From Pseudomonas synxantha BG33R (lineage in GTDB: Bacteria; Pseudomonadota; Gammaproteobacteria; Pseudomonadales; Pseudomonadaceae): DNA of 64,000 bases. Below, one piece after another: positions 9,047 to 18,926 of this stretch (positions are counted from its first letter, which is position 1; each line of letters starts with the position of its first letter). Both the position numbers and the translations under genes were made by a program. The notes under the pieces are model-generated. The model ran no database searches and was not told the origin of the DNA. It saw only the letters and a list, made by a program, of their open reading frames with translations. The stretch lies in contig NZ_CM001514.1 in assembly GCF_000263715.2 (NCBI RefSeq), positions 4,281,674 through 4,345,673 on the forward strand. Direction: 5' to 3'.

Positions 9047-11797
9047 TCAGCGTGCCGCCCGCCCTGACACCCTCGGACGGCTGGGTTTGTAGCGACGCCA
9101 AGCGGACGCGTTTGACTCCCAAGGCGCGTCGACCCGCTGTTGGTTTTGATAGAACGTCACGCGACCTGCCAGTTGCAGACGATGCCGATAAAGCCAGCGC
9201 AGCTCGGAGGCCGTGGCAGATACCCGCTGCTTGCTGACGACGGCTTCTATATTCAAATTGTCGAGAGCGAAATGGACCATCGCCGCACTTTGCGGGCTAG
9301 TCAAGGTTTCCAAAGCCGATTTGCTGCTTCGCGTGACGATTTTTTGCTGGATGGCCAATAGGTCTGTGCCAATGTGTTGGCGAGCCGTGGCCTCGAGTGA
9401 ATACCTGCCTGCGGCAAGATCACTGACAAACCTCCTCGCGAATTGCTGGTTGCAGGAAGTTGACGTACAACCTGAATACTTCGAAACAATGCCCTCGTAA
9501 AACGGCCGGACGCCGACCGAAAGCTGCTCAATGAGCTCGGCCTTGAGTTCGTTAGCTTTCGCTGGATCATGTGGATCTTGCGTCAAGTCGCTGAATAGCT
9601 CCGCATTCGTGTTACGAAATGCAGAGAAGGCGCGAACGGGAGGCGCCAGCCCGGCAGTCCAGCGCTGCAGTTCCGCGCCTGAGAAATAGGCCACCATCGC
9701 ATCCCCGCGTGCACTCAGCTTCGACCAGAAACTCCTGTAGGCAGCAACCGTCGCGGCCAAGCCAAAGAGAATATCGCCTCGACCGGGTTGGAATTGCTCG
9801 CCAAACGTCGTTTGCGTGCCATCGGCATCCCTGAATCCTACGGGATTGCCCCGGGCCATCGCATACAGGTTCAAGCCGTCCACATCGCCCATCGGGTCCG
9901 GGCTTATCCAGCGCTGCAACCACGGTGCGTAATAACGCGCACCGTAGTAGTACAGGCCCGTGGCGTCGCGCTCCTTGTCGGAGTAACGGCGAATCTTAGG
10001 GTGCCCCCGAACGATATTGCTGGTTGCCCACCACGCCGTTGCGCCATAAGGAAAGTAATGCTCCTGGCTCAACAAGCGAGCCTGCTCGTCCAGTTCCAGC
10101 GCACAGCTCTTGAGGTGATCCAAAATGCTGAATCGCAGTGAGTGGGTACTCATCTCGCTGGGCTTGCCCGACTCCCATTGCACCACGCTGACTCGCCCAC
10201 CGCCCGTATCGATGTCCAGCACATTGAAGCGCTGCGCTGTTTGCTTGTGTACTTGCAGGCCTGGCAGGTAATAGGTTTCCTGGGTGTAAGGTTTTGCACT
10301 GGCTTCACGGCTGCGAACCTTGAGTGCGCGCAGACCCTGGCTGTCATACAGGTAACTTTCCACATCAGGGTCACCGCTCTCACGCTGTACCTGGGTGGCG
10401 TAGGTCAATTGGTTGCGCACATTCCAGGCCGCCTGCTGCGTGCCGTCGAGCGACAGCTGATTGCCATTGGCATCGAACGCCCCATTCCATTGCACCTGCC
10501 GCCCTTGCACTACGGGCACAGCGCGGTTCGTGAGCGCCGCCACTTGCATTTCGCGGGTATAGCCTGTGCCGCTGGAGGGCACGTGTCGAAGGCGCGTCAG
10601 ATTGCCCGCCTCATCATAGACATAATGCTGGGTGTAATTGCGCCAGAGCCCCTGATCCGTCGCCCCGAACTGCACCTGCGTCGGCAAAGCCCGGCCCCCG
10701 GCATTGGCGCTGTTTTCCCGACCGCTGGCCTGGATCAACTGATAAAGCGTGTCGTACTGGTATCGATTAACCGCATCAATCCGGGTGTTGCTGTGCCATT
10801 GAGTCGGTTGCGCCTGGTCGCTGAGGCTGAGGATGTTGCCGGCCGGGTCGTACTCATATACCAGTTGCTGCAGCGGCGTGCCGGCCTGCCCTTGGCGGTA
10901 CACCTCAAGTTGCTGCAAACGACCGTCGTGCTCGGCGTAACGGGCGACTTTGGTAACGTTATTGCCCGCCCGCTCGGACACGGCTTGGCCACTGGAGTTG
11001 TACACCCGCTGATTCATCAACACTTGGCGCTCGCCGGTCTTGAAGATCAGCAGCATTTCCAGCAGCCAGCCCTGTTGCCCATAGCGCCACTGTAGGCGGT
11101 TGTCCTTGGCATCGGTCTGCTCCAGCATTGCACCCAGCGCATAGTATCGCCAGGTGGTGGTATAGGCCTGGCGTTCCGTTAGCAGATCCTGTGCCTCATC
11201 GCTGTGTGGCCAGTCGACCAGAGCGATATCGGTGCGAAACCGTCTGGTTTGCTTGATGAGGCGCTGATCGATCGCGTACGCCTCCGCCAGCAGCACACCC
11301 GCCGGGTCCGCATGGCGAATCAGCCGTCCACAGCGATTGCCGACGACCTCGGCCGGGATGGCGGGCGCGTACGTCATACGCTCGACACAACGGGGTGTCG
11401 GGTCCTCTGCAGATTGTTCGAACACCGTCACAGGGCGCAGCAAACGGTCATAGTGAAACGCCTGGAGGGCGCCGCGCGAGTCCCAGCTGTGCAACCGCTG
11501 CCGAGCTGTACCGTACAAGACCAAGCGCCAGCCGGCATCCATACTCTGGGTTCGCACGGTTTCACCGGACAGGCTGTAAAGGTTCGATTGCGCCGCCACC
11601 CCGGTCGAGCCAAGAGCGAACTGACGTGGGTCCCACTGTTCAAGTAAAAAACCACTGGCACTCAACACCTGGCGATTGACCCGCGGCTGAGGGGAGTCCG
11701 CGAGCGTTGCACGATGATACTGCACAGTGCGCACGGCTAACCCGCGAGGGTCAATGGCCGTCAAGGTAGGCGTATTTCGATGAAGGGCGTTAGACAT
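9047..11797 (-). CDS. Tc toxin C subunit with RHS core and a different payload (TcC-2), 916 aa
   Basis: The core (residues 1 to about 660) is clearly paralogous to the neighbouring TcC. It has the same opening (HRNTPTLTAIDPRGL), the same YD repeat register and the same terminal RWISPDPMGDVDGLNLYAM self-cleavage block. After residue about 660 the ~256-residue tail (coded by about 9047-9817) has no visible similarity to the tail of the first TcC. It contains YSGCTSTSCNQQFARRF, an acidic-helical middle and a basic, arginine-rich end. Its activity is not recognisable by eye. Having one TcB with two TcC genes implies alternative payloads for one injection machine, as known for Photorhabdus tccC families. 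The gene lies upstream of the first TcC in the same direction, so they may be cotranscribed. Confidence 0.92.
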   Translation of the reverse strand: MSNALHRNTPTLTAIDPRGLAVRTVQYHRATLADSPQPRVNRQVLSASGFLLEQWDPRQFALGSTGVAAQSNLYSLSGETVRTQSMDAGWRLVLYGTARQRLHSWDSRGALQAFHYDRLLRPVTVFEQSAEDPTPRCVERMTYAPAIPAEVVGNRCGRLIRHADPAGVLLAEAYAIDQRLIKQTRRFRTDIALVDWPHSDEAQDLLTERQAYTTTWRYYALGAMLEQTDAKDNRLQWRYGQQGWLLEMLLIFKTGERQVLMNQRVYNSSGQAVSERAGNNVTKVARYAEHDGRLQQLEVYRQGQAGTPLQQLVYEYDPAGNILSLSDQAQPTQWHSNTRIDAVNRYQYDTLYQLIQASGRENSANAGGRALPTQVQFGATDQGLWRNYTQHYVYDEAGNLTRLRHVPSSGTGYTREMQVAALTNRAVPVVQGRQVQWNGAFDANGNQLSLDGTQQAAWNVRNQLTYATQVQRESGDPDVESYLYDSQGLRALKVRSREASAKPYTQETYYLPGLQVHKQTAQRFNVLDIDTGGGRVSVVQWESGKPSEMSTHSLRFSILDHLKSCALELDEQARLLSQEHYFPYGATAWWATSNIVRGHPKIRRYSDKERDATGLYYYGARYYAPWLQRWISPDPMGDVDGLNLYAMARGNPVGFRDADGTQTTFGEQFQPGRGDILFGLAATVAAYRSFWSKLSARGDAMVAYFSGAELQRWTAGLAPPVRAFSAFRNTNAELFSDLTQDPHDPAKANELKAELIEQLSVGVRPFYEGIVSKYSGCTSTSCNQQFARRFVSDLAAGRYSLEATARQHIGTDLLAIQQKIVTRSSKSALETLTSPQSAAMVHFALDNLNIEAVVSKQRVSATASELRWLYRHRLQLAGRVTFYQNQQRVDAPWESNASAWRRYKPSRPRVSGRAAR

Positions 11798-11944
11798 GAA
11801 TTCATGACCTGTTTTGCACTAAGGTCAACAAATCCTAGAGGTACCGGCCTCGATAAAGGGGTATAAAAAGAAGCCGTGTGTAACCAGATCCTGACACCAC
11901 CTATCGAGGCCAGCAGGCTTGGCACCTGCTGGCCTCAAAGGTTT

Positions 11945-12238
11945 TCAGTGCCCGCCGGCGCAGGTCGGCGAGGCCGGGGCTGCGTCGATTTTCGCCCATT
12001 CCTCAGGCGTGTAGGTATGCAGCGCCAACGCATGAAATTCGCTCATCAGGTCACCGAGGGTGGCGTAGACCTTCTGGTGGCGCTTGACGCGGTTGAGCCC
12101 TTCGAACTGCGGGCTGACCAGCACGGCCTTGAAGTGGGTCTGCAACCCACGGCTGTGCATGTGGCTTTCATCCAGCACACTCAAGTGTTGCGGGCCCAGG
12201 GCGGCGAGCGCCGTTTCGATACGCTGTTGCATGGTCAT
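11945..12238 (-). CDS. bolA: BolA family protein, 97 aa
   Basis: The sequence has the compact BolA fold pattern: an N-terminal helix with RIETALAAL, the conserved HSRGLQTHFKAVLVS strand and the helix-turn FEGLNRVKRHQKVYATLGDLM. BolA proteins partner with monothiol glutaredoxins in Fe-S cluster handling and influence cell shape and stress responses. Two in-frame ATGs lie close together (12238 and 12232); the longer form is given. The start is only six bases after the stop of the DUF2059 gene, so the two form an operon. In Pseudomonas this pair sits next to a fumarase gene, as here. The extra C-terminal tail ending in CAGGH is weakly conserved in kind. Confidence 0.93.
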   Translation of the reverse strand: MTMQQRIETALAALGPQHLSVLDESHMHSRGLQTHFKAVLVSPQFEGLNRVKRHQKVYATLGDLMSEFHALALHTYTPEEWAKIDAAPASPTCAGGH

Positions 12239-12244
12239 TGCTGC

Positions 12245-12763
12245 TTACTTCTTCTTGGCCGGTGCGGCGGCTTTTGGCGCCAGCTCATTGGTCATGTCTT
12301 CCAACAGCTTGTTCACCACCGGTACGGCGCTTTCCAGTTTGGCCTGGGTCATCTGGGCCGATTGCTGGGTCAGCTGCGGCATTTTTTCCAGGACCTTCTT
12401 GCCAAGTGGCGACTGGTAGAACGCTACCAGGTCCTTGAGCTCGGATTCGCTGAAGTTGGTGGTGTAGAGCTTGACCATATCAGGCTTGAGCTTCGGCCAG
12501 CCGATGGCCTGGTCCAGGGCGGCGTTGGCCTTGGCCTGGTAGCTGTCCAGTACGGACTGCTTGGCGGCAGGCGCCTTGGTCTGTTCGAAACGCTGGGCGA
12601 ACATTTGCTGCACTTGCATGTACACCGGGGTCCCCAGCTTGTCAGCGTGGGCCAGGGTAAGGAAGGCTTCGGCACTGGCGTTGTGGCTGGCGGTATCGGC
12701 AAAAACCTGGCCGCTGGCGCAAACCAGAGCAACCGCGGTACAGATGGCACGAAGACGAGTCAT
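12245..12763 (-). CDS. DUF2059 periplasmic protein, 172 aa
   Basis: A clear Sec signal peptide (about residues 1-22, MTRLRAICTAVALVCASGQV followed by FA-D) precedes a helical domain of the DUF2059 type with the typical FSESELKDLVAFYQSPLGKK block. The tail is a low-complexity Pro-Ala-Lys stretch. The family is widespread in Gram-negative periplasms and its molecular role is not established. It is the first gene of a two-gene unit with bolA. The 195 bases upstream, facing fumC, hold the divergent promoters for both. Confidence 0.88.
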   Translation of the reverse strand: MTRLRAICTAVALVCASGQVFADTASHNASAEAFLTLAHADKLGTPVYMQVQQMFAQRFEQTKAPAAKQSVLDSYQAKANAALDQAIGWPKLKPDMVKLYTTNFSESELKDLVAFYQSPLGKKVLEKMPQLTQQSAQMTQAKLESAVPVVNKLLEDMTNELAPKAAAPAKKK

Positions 12764-12958
12764 CGAGTTTCCTTTTCTAGCAGGCGAGGTAAGACCCCAA
12801 GGGCGCCCATTCTGCGCCTAAAAAACCTCGCGGCTCAACCCCATCCCACGCAGGCCCTGGTTTTGCGGGGCGCAATGGCACAAATGCGGATTTAGGGAAC
12901 CCACGGCAGCCGCCAGGGCCTAAACTGACCAATCACGACTGGATAAGGAGGGTGCCCG

Positions 12959-14337
<1,379 letters not shown>

Positions 14338-14341
<4 letters not shown>

Positions 14342-15294
14342 ACCGACATCCGCAGCCGCCGGGCCCTGAGCCCGGCGAGCAGCGAAGGCGCCAACGCGAC
14401 CATCGCCGACCCCGTCACCACCACCAGCGCCCCCACATACCCCAGGGCATTGATCTCCTCAGCCTGCACATAGTCAGGCCACAGCCAGGCCGCCAAGGCC
14501 ACCGCCACAAAGGTCACCAACGGCGTCAACGCCAGGGTCGCACTGACCCGCGAGGCTTCCCAATGCGCCAGGGCTTCGGCAAATGCGCCGTAGGCCACCA
14601 GCGTATTCATGCAGCACGCCAGCAGCAGCCACCCTTGCAGCGGGCTCAACTGCAACGCCTCCAGCGGATGCGCCCACGGCGTGAGCAACACTGCGCACGA
14701 CAGGTAGATCACCATCATCACCTGCAACGAATTCCACACTGTCAGCAACTGCTTCTGCCCCAATGCATAGAACACCCAGATGGTGGTGGCGAGCAGGATC
14801 GTCAGCACACCGGCGGTGTAGGTGCCCATGGACGTCAGCAACTCCACCAGGCGTTGGTTGAAGAACAAACCAAAGCCGATAATCAGCACCACCAGCCCCA
14901 CACCCTGCCCCAGGCTGAAGCGCTCCTTGAACACAAACACACTGGCTACCATCAGAAAGATCGGGCCCATCTGCACCACCAACTGCGCGGTGCCCGGGCT
15001 GAGCATTCTCAGCCCAACCAGATACAGCACGTAGTTGCCGACCAGCCCGCACACCGCCATGCCCACCAGCCAGCCGCCCCTGGGGCCGAGCACTTTACGG
15101 CTGGGCAAGCGCTTGGTGGCAGCCAGATAGACAAACAGGCAAGTGCCGGCCACCGTGAGGCGAAACCAGGTGACGGTGATCGGGTCCATCACTTGCAGCA
15201 CTTGCTTGAGCTTGACCGGAAGGATGCCCCACAGAAACGCGGTCAGCAGGGTCAGGAAAAAGCCGTAGACCCAGCGGCCGGAGGAGATGTGCAT
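14338..15294 (-). CDS. EamA (drug/metabolite transporter) family exporter, 318 aa
   Basis: The protein is very hydrophobic, with about ten predicted transmembrane helices in two EamA repeats. The first repeat begins at [20 protein letters not shown]. The family exports amino acids or other small metabolites across the inner membrane; the substrate cannot be read from the sequence. I place the start at the ATG at 15294 because the protein then begins directly before the first helix. A longer form from 15330 (12 more residues) is possible, though it has no ribosome site. The stop overlaps the fumC stop, so transcription is convergent. Confidence 0.86.
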
Positions 15295-15371
15295 GAGTGC
15301 CCCAGATGCCAGAGGAAGTGGAGCAGGCATTCTAGGGGCAAGTCACTGAGTTCGGATACGTCACAGTCTTG

Positions 15372-15998
15372 AATGTGGGAGCTGGCTTGCCTGCGATGGC
15401 GGTTTATCTGTACCCAATCTGTCGCTGACCCACCGCTATCGCAGCATGGGTATCTACACAACTCTGACGTAGCAACCATCAGTAACCACGATGCGAAGCA
15501 AGCCGCTCTTGATCTTGCTCTTGATCTGCTTTTGATCTGAGGCGCCCCGTTAAACCACGCTGGCCGGAATTCGACAGGGATTTGGGGGGTAAACCGGCAG
15601 GGATGCCGGTTTAGCCGCCCCGCGCCATGGATGGCGCGTGGCGGCGGCCCCCCAAATCACTGGAGGATTACGGGCACACCGAGCCTGAGCGAGGTGCCGA
15701 GTGGTGGGGCAAGAGCCCTTTTGGTTACTTTTGGGGCTCTTTTCCAAAAGTGACCCGCTGTAAAAGCGGAACCAATAGCAGCCGCTACCGCAGCAATGGA
15801 TATGTACTCGGTCTAATCCAACATCCTGGTCGGCCCTGAGGCCGCCATCGGGAGCAAGCCCCCTCCCACATTTGGATCGCGGTGCATCAGCTAGATAGCT
15901 ATAAGCTGACAGGCAGCAAGCTCCCTTGCAAAGGAGCAGCAGCGTACCAAAGTTGTGTAGATACCCATGGCTATCGCAGGCAAGCCAGCTCCCACATT
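15372..15998. repeat. Composite nested inverted-repeat region in a long intergenic gap
   Basis: The gap between the EamA and thiolase genes (15295-16017) holds no convincing gene. It is built as nested inverted repeats. The outer arms contain AATGTGGGAGCTGGCTTGCC (from 15372) and its complement near 15973-15998. The next arms contain ATGGGTATCTACACAAC (15446-15462) and GTTGTGTAGATACCCAT (15952-15968). Inside lies a block (about 15500-15770) with the AAGCAAGCCGCTCTTGATC direct repeats and several GC-rich hairpins, such as CCATGGATGG and a TTTTGG/CCAAAA stem around 15718-15752. From memory, blocks like the inner one recur in P. fluorescens-group genomes and produce spurious short reading frames; I treat the short frames here as such. 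Confidence 0.75.
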
Positions 15999-16017
15999 GG
16001 CCGTATTCCAACCTGAC

Positions 16018-17202
16018 TCAGCGTACGGCTTCGAAAAGTCCGGTAGCGCCCATCCCGCCGCCCACGCACATGGTGACAATCCCATAACGCAGATTGCGCC
16101 GTTGCAGTTCGCGCACCAGGTGCCCCACCTGTCGCGAGCCCGTCATGCCGAACGGGTGACCGATGGAGATCGAGCCGCCGTTGACGTTGTACCTGGCGTT
16201 ATCAATCTCCAGTCGATTGCGCGCGTAAAGACACTGGGAAGCAAAGGCCTCATTGAGTTCCCACAGGTCGATATCCGCCACCTGCAAGCCTTTGGCCTTG
16301 AGCAACTTGGGCACCGAAAACACCGGGCCGATGCCCATCTCGTCCGGCTCACAACCGGCCACGGTAAAACCACGGAAAAACGCCTTGGGCTTGAGCCCCA
16401 ACGCGAGGGCTTTTTCCAGGCTCATCACCAGCGTCATCGAAGCACCATCGGAGAGCTGCGAGGAATTACCCGCAGTCACCGAGCCGTCCTCGGCAAACAC
16501 GGGCTTGAGCCCGGCAAGACTGTCCAGGCTGGTGTCCGCACGATTGCAGTCATCCCGATCTACCACGCCATCGAGGATCTGCACCTCGCCGGTATGCTTG
16601 TCCTCGACCTTGTACTGGACCGCCATCGGCACAATTTCGTCATTGAACAAGCCATCGGCCTGGGCCTGGGCCGTGCGCTGCTGGCTTTGCAGGGCGTAAA
16701 GATCCTGCTCCTGGCGGCTGACGTGATAGCGACGGGCAACGATTTCGGCGGTCTGGCCCATGGGAAAGTAAATGCCTGGCACCTGCTCTTTAAGCAGCGG
16801 GTTGATCAGGTTATCGGTGTTGACGCTTTTCAGGGTCAGGCTGATGGACTCGACACCGCCGGCGACAATGATGTCGCTGCAGCCCGAAGCGATCTGGTTG
16901 GCGGCGATGGCAATGGCCTGCAAGCCTGACGAACAGAAACGGTTGAGGGTCATGCCTGCCGTACCGGTGCCCAGTTGCGACAGCACCGCCACATTGCGCC
17001 CGATGTTGTAGCCCTGGGCACCCTCGTTGGACCCGGCACCGACGATGCAATCTTCCACTGTGGCCGGGTCAATGCCGTTACGGGCCAACAGTGCATTGAC
17101 GCAATGAGCCGCCATGTCATCGGGCCGGGTCTGGTTGAATTTGCCACGAAAGGACTTGGCCAGGCCGGTTCGCACGCTGTCGACGATCACTACTTCACGC
17201 AT
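16018..17202 (-). CDS. Acetyl-CoA C-acyltransferase (thiolase), 394 aa
   Basis: This is a complete thiolase, which cleaves or forms acetyl-CoA/acyl-CoA thioester bonds in fatty-acid oxidation or acetoacetyl-CoA formation. The acyl-accepting cysteine lies in NRFCSSGLQAIAIAANQI near residue 88. The GHPFGMTGSR histidine motif and the C-terminal CVGGGMGATG cysteine motif are all intact. I chose the ATG at 17202 because it follows a GAGGTG ribosome site and starts at the conserved MREVVIVDSVRTGLAKS; a longer reading to 17268 lacks support. It has no adjoining fadB-like partner here, so it is probably a stand-alone thiolase rather than FadA. Substrate chain length is not predictable. Confidence 0.93.
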   Translation of the reverse strand: MREVVIVDSVRTGLAKSFRGKFNQTRPDDMAAHCVNALLARNGIDPATVEDCIVGAGSNEGAQGYNIGRNVAVLSQLGTGTAGMTLNRFCSSGLQAIAIAANQIASGCSDIIVAGGVESISLTLKSVNTDNLINPLLKEQVPGIYFPMGQTAEIVARRYHVSRQEQDLYALQSQQRTAQAQADGLFNDEIVPMAVQYKVEDKHTGEVQILDGVVDRDDCNRADTSLDSLAGLKPVFAEDGSVTAGNSSQLSDGASMTLVMSLEKALALGLKPKAFFRGFTVAGCEPDEMGIGPVFSVPKLLKAKGLQVADIDLWELNEAFASQCLYARNRLEIDNARYNVNGGSISIGHPFGMTGSRQVGHLVRELQRRNLRYGIVTMCVGGGMGATGLFEAVR

Positions 17203-17310
17203 GGGGCACCTCGATCTTGTGGTTGTAGATCGAGGATAGATCCAGGCCTGGCCGACCGCGATGATCATTCACTGCATGGATGCAAAAGCATGGAGGTCGG
17301 GAAGACCGGG

Positions 17311-18825
17311 CTATTTCTTTTTCTTCTTGTCGTGCTTGTCGGTTTTAGCGAACGCATCCTCCAGCGCCCGGTTGATGGTGCGCAACACCTTGACCCGCGC
17401 CCAGCGTTTGTCGTTGGCTTCTACCAGGGTCCAGGGCGCCACCTCGGTGCTGGTGCGATCAACCATGTCGCCCACTGCCGCGCGGTAGTCGTCCCACTTG
17501 TCGCGATTGCGCCAGTCGTCTTCGGTGATCTTGAAGCGTTTGAAAGGGATTTCTTCACGGGCCTGGAAGCGCTCCAGCTGAGTGTCCTTGTCGATGGCCA
17601 GCCAGAACTTGACCACGATCACCCCCGCATCGCGCAGTTGCTCTTCAAAGTCATTGATCTCGCCATAGGCGCGCATCCAGTCCGCCGGGGTGCAAAAGCC
17701 TTCGATGCGTTCCACCAGCACGCGGCCGTACCAGGAGCGGTCGAACACGGTGAACATGCCACGCGCAGGGATCTTCTGCCAGAACCGCCATAGATAAGGC
17801 TGGGCGCGCTCGTCTTCACTGGGCGCGGCAATCGGCACGATGTGGTACTGGCGCGGGTCCAGTGCTGCCGCCACACGACGGATCGCCCCGCCCTTGCCGG
17901 CTGCGTCGTTGCCTTCGAATACGCTCACCAGCGCGTGCTTGCGCATGCGTTTGTCGCGCATCAGGCCAGAGAAGCGCGCCTGCTCGGTGATCAGCTGTTC
18001 TTCGTAATCGTCCTTGTCCAGGCGCAGGGTCATGTCGAGGCTGTCGAGCAGGCTCTTGCGGTCAACCGAGGCAAGCAACGGCGCCGGGTTCATGCCGCTG
18101 GCCTTGACCTTGGCCTGCTTCAAGGCACTTTGCAGCCCATCCAGCAGGATCTTGCCCACGGTCAGCCCACGGTAATGCGGGTCGACACCCTCGATTACAT
18201 GCCAGGGCGCATAGTCGCGGCTGGTGCGACGCAGCACGCGCTCACCGAAATGCACGAACTTGTCGTAGGTCTTGGACTGCTGCCAATCCAGCGGGCTGAT
18301 GCGCCAGCTGTGCAACGGGTCATCGGCCAAGGCCTTGAGACGCGCCTTCATCTGTTTTTTGGACAGGTGGAACCAGAACTTGAAAATCAGTGCGCCTTCA
18401 TCGCAGAGCATCTTTTCCAGGCGCTCGGCACCGGCGATAGCCTGGTCCAGGCGCGCGTCCTTGATCTGCCCATGCACCCGGCCTTGCAGCATCTGGCTGT
18501 ACCAATTGCCGAAAAAGATCCCCATGCGGCCCTTGGCCGGCAATTGCCGCCAGTAGCGCCAGGCCGGCGGGCGCGCCAGTTCTTCGTCGGTCTGCTGGTC
18601 GAAGGTGCGCACTTCGATCAGGCGCGGGTCCATCCATTCATTGAGCAGCTTGACGGTTTCGCCCTTGCCCGCGCCTTCGATGCCGTTGATCAGGATGATC
18701 ACCGGGAAGCGCTTCTGCTGCTGCAGCTCGTACTGCACCTCCAGCAAGGCTTCACGCAGGGCCGGCACTTCGGCGTCATAGGTGTCTTTGTCGATGGCGT
18801 GACCGATTTCGGCGGATTCGAACAT
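17311..18825 (-). CDS. pap: Polyphosphate:AMP phosphotransferase (two PPK2 domains), 504 aa
   Basis: The protein has two tandem PPK2 modules. The first has a P-loop in INGIEGAGKGETVK (about residue 45) and a lid region with GRMGIFFGNWYSQ. The second has FEGNDAAGKGGAIRRV and GMFTVFDRSWYGRVLVER. PPK2 class II enzymes of this double-domain form transfer phosphate from polyphosphate to AMP, giving ADP. The ATG at 18825 follows GGAG and is preferred over a start 57 bases upstream. The tail is lysine-rich (KKKKK). It stands alone between the thiolase and the NEL-toxin gene, all on the minus strand, with gaps of 108 and about 100 bases. Confidence 0.93.
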   Translation of the reverse strand: MFESAEIGHAIDKDTYDAEVPALREALLEVQYELQQQKRFPVIILINGIEGAGKGETVKLLNEWMDPRLIEVRTFDQQTDEELARPPAWRYWRQLPAKGRMGIFFGNWYSQMLQGRVHGQIKDARLDQAIAGAERLEKMLCDEGALIFKFWFHLSKKQMKARLKALADDPLHSWRISPLDWQQSKTYDKFVHFGERVLRRTSRDYAPWHVIEGVDPHYRGLTVGKILLDGLQSALKQAKVKASGMNPAPLLASVDRKSLLDSLDMTLRLDKDDYEEQLITEQARFSGLMRDKRMRKHALVSVFEGNDAAGKGGAIRRVAAALDPRQYHIVPIAAPSEDERAQPYLWRFWQKIPARGMFTVFDRSWYGRVLVERIEGFCTPADWMRAYGEINDFEEQLRDAGVIVVKFWLAIDKDTQLERFQAREEIPFKRFKITEDDWRNRDKWDDYRAAVGDMVDRTSTEVAPWTLVEANDKRWARVKVLRTINRALEDAFAKTDKHDKKKKK

Positions 18826-18926
18826 GGGCAGCTCCGTTTCAAGATGGCTCAAGACTAGCGGATTGGGCCCCACGGCAGGCAAGGAATTTCACTCGGCTTG
18901 CCGTGGATCAATCACCGCGCCGATGG

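Noticed and set aside
15627..15839. Short plus-strand reading frame (70 aa) in the composite repeat
   Set aside because: It lies wholly in nested inverted repeats, has no ribosome site and no family resemblance; frames of this kind recur with the repeat itself.
15372..15998. CRISPR array
   Set aside because: The repeats are inverted and nested, not regularly spaced direct repeats with unique spacers; no cas genes are in the window.
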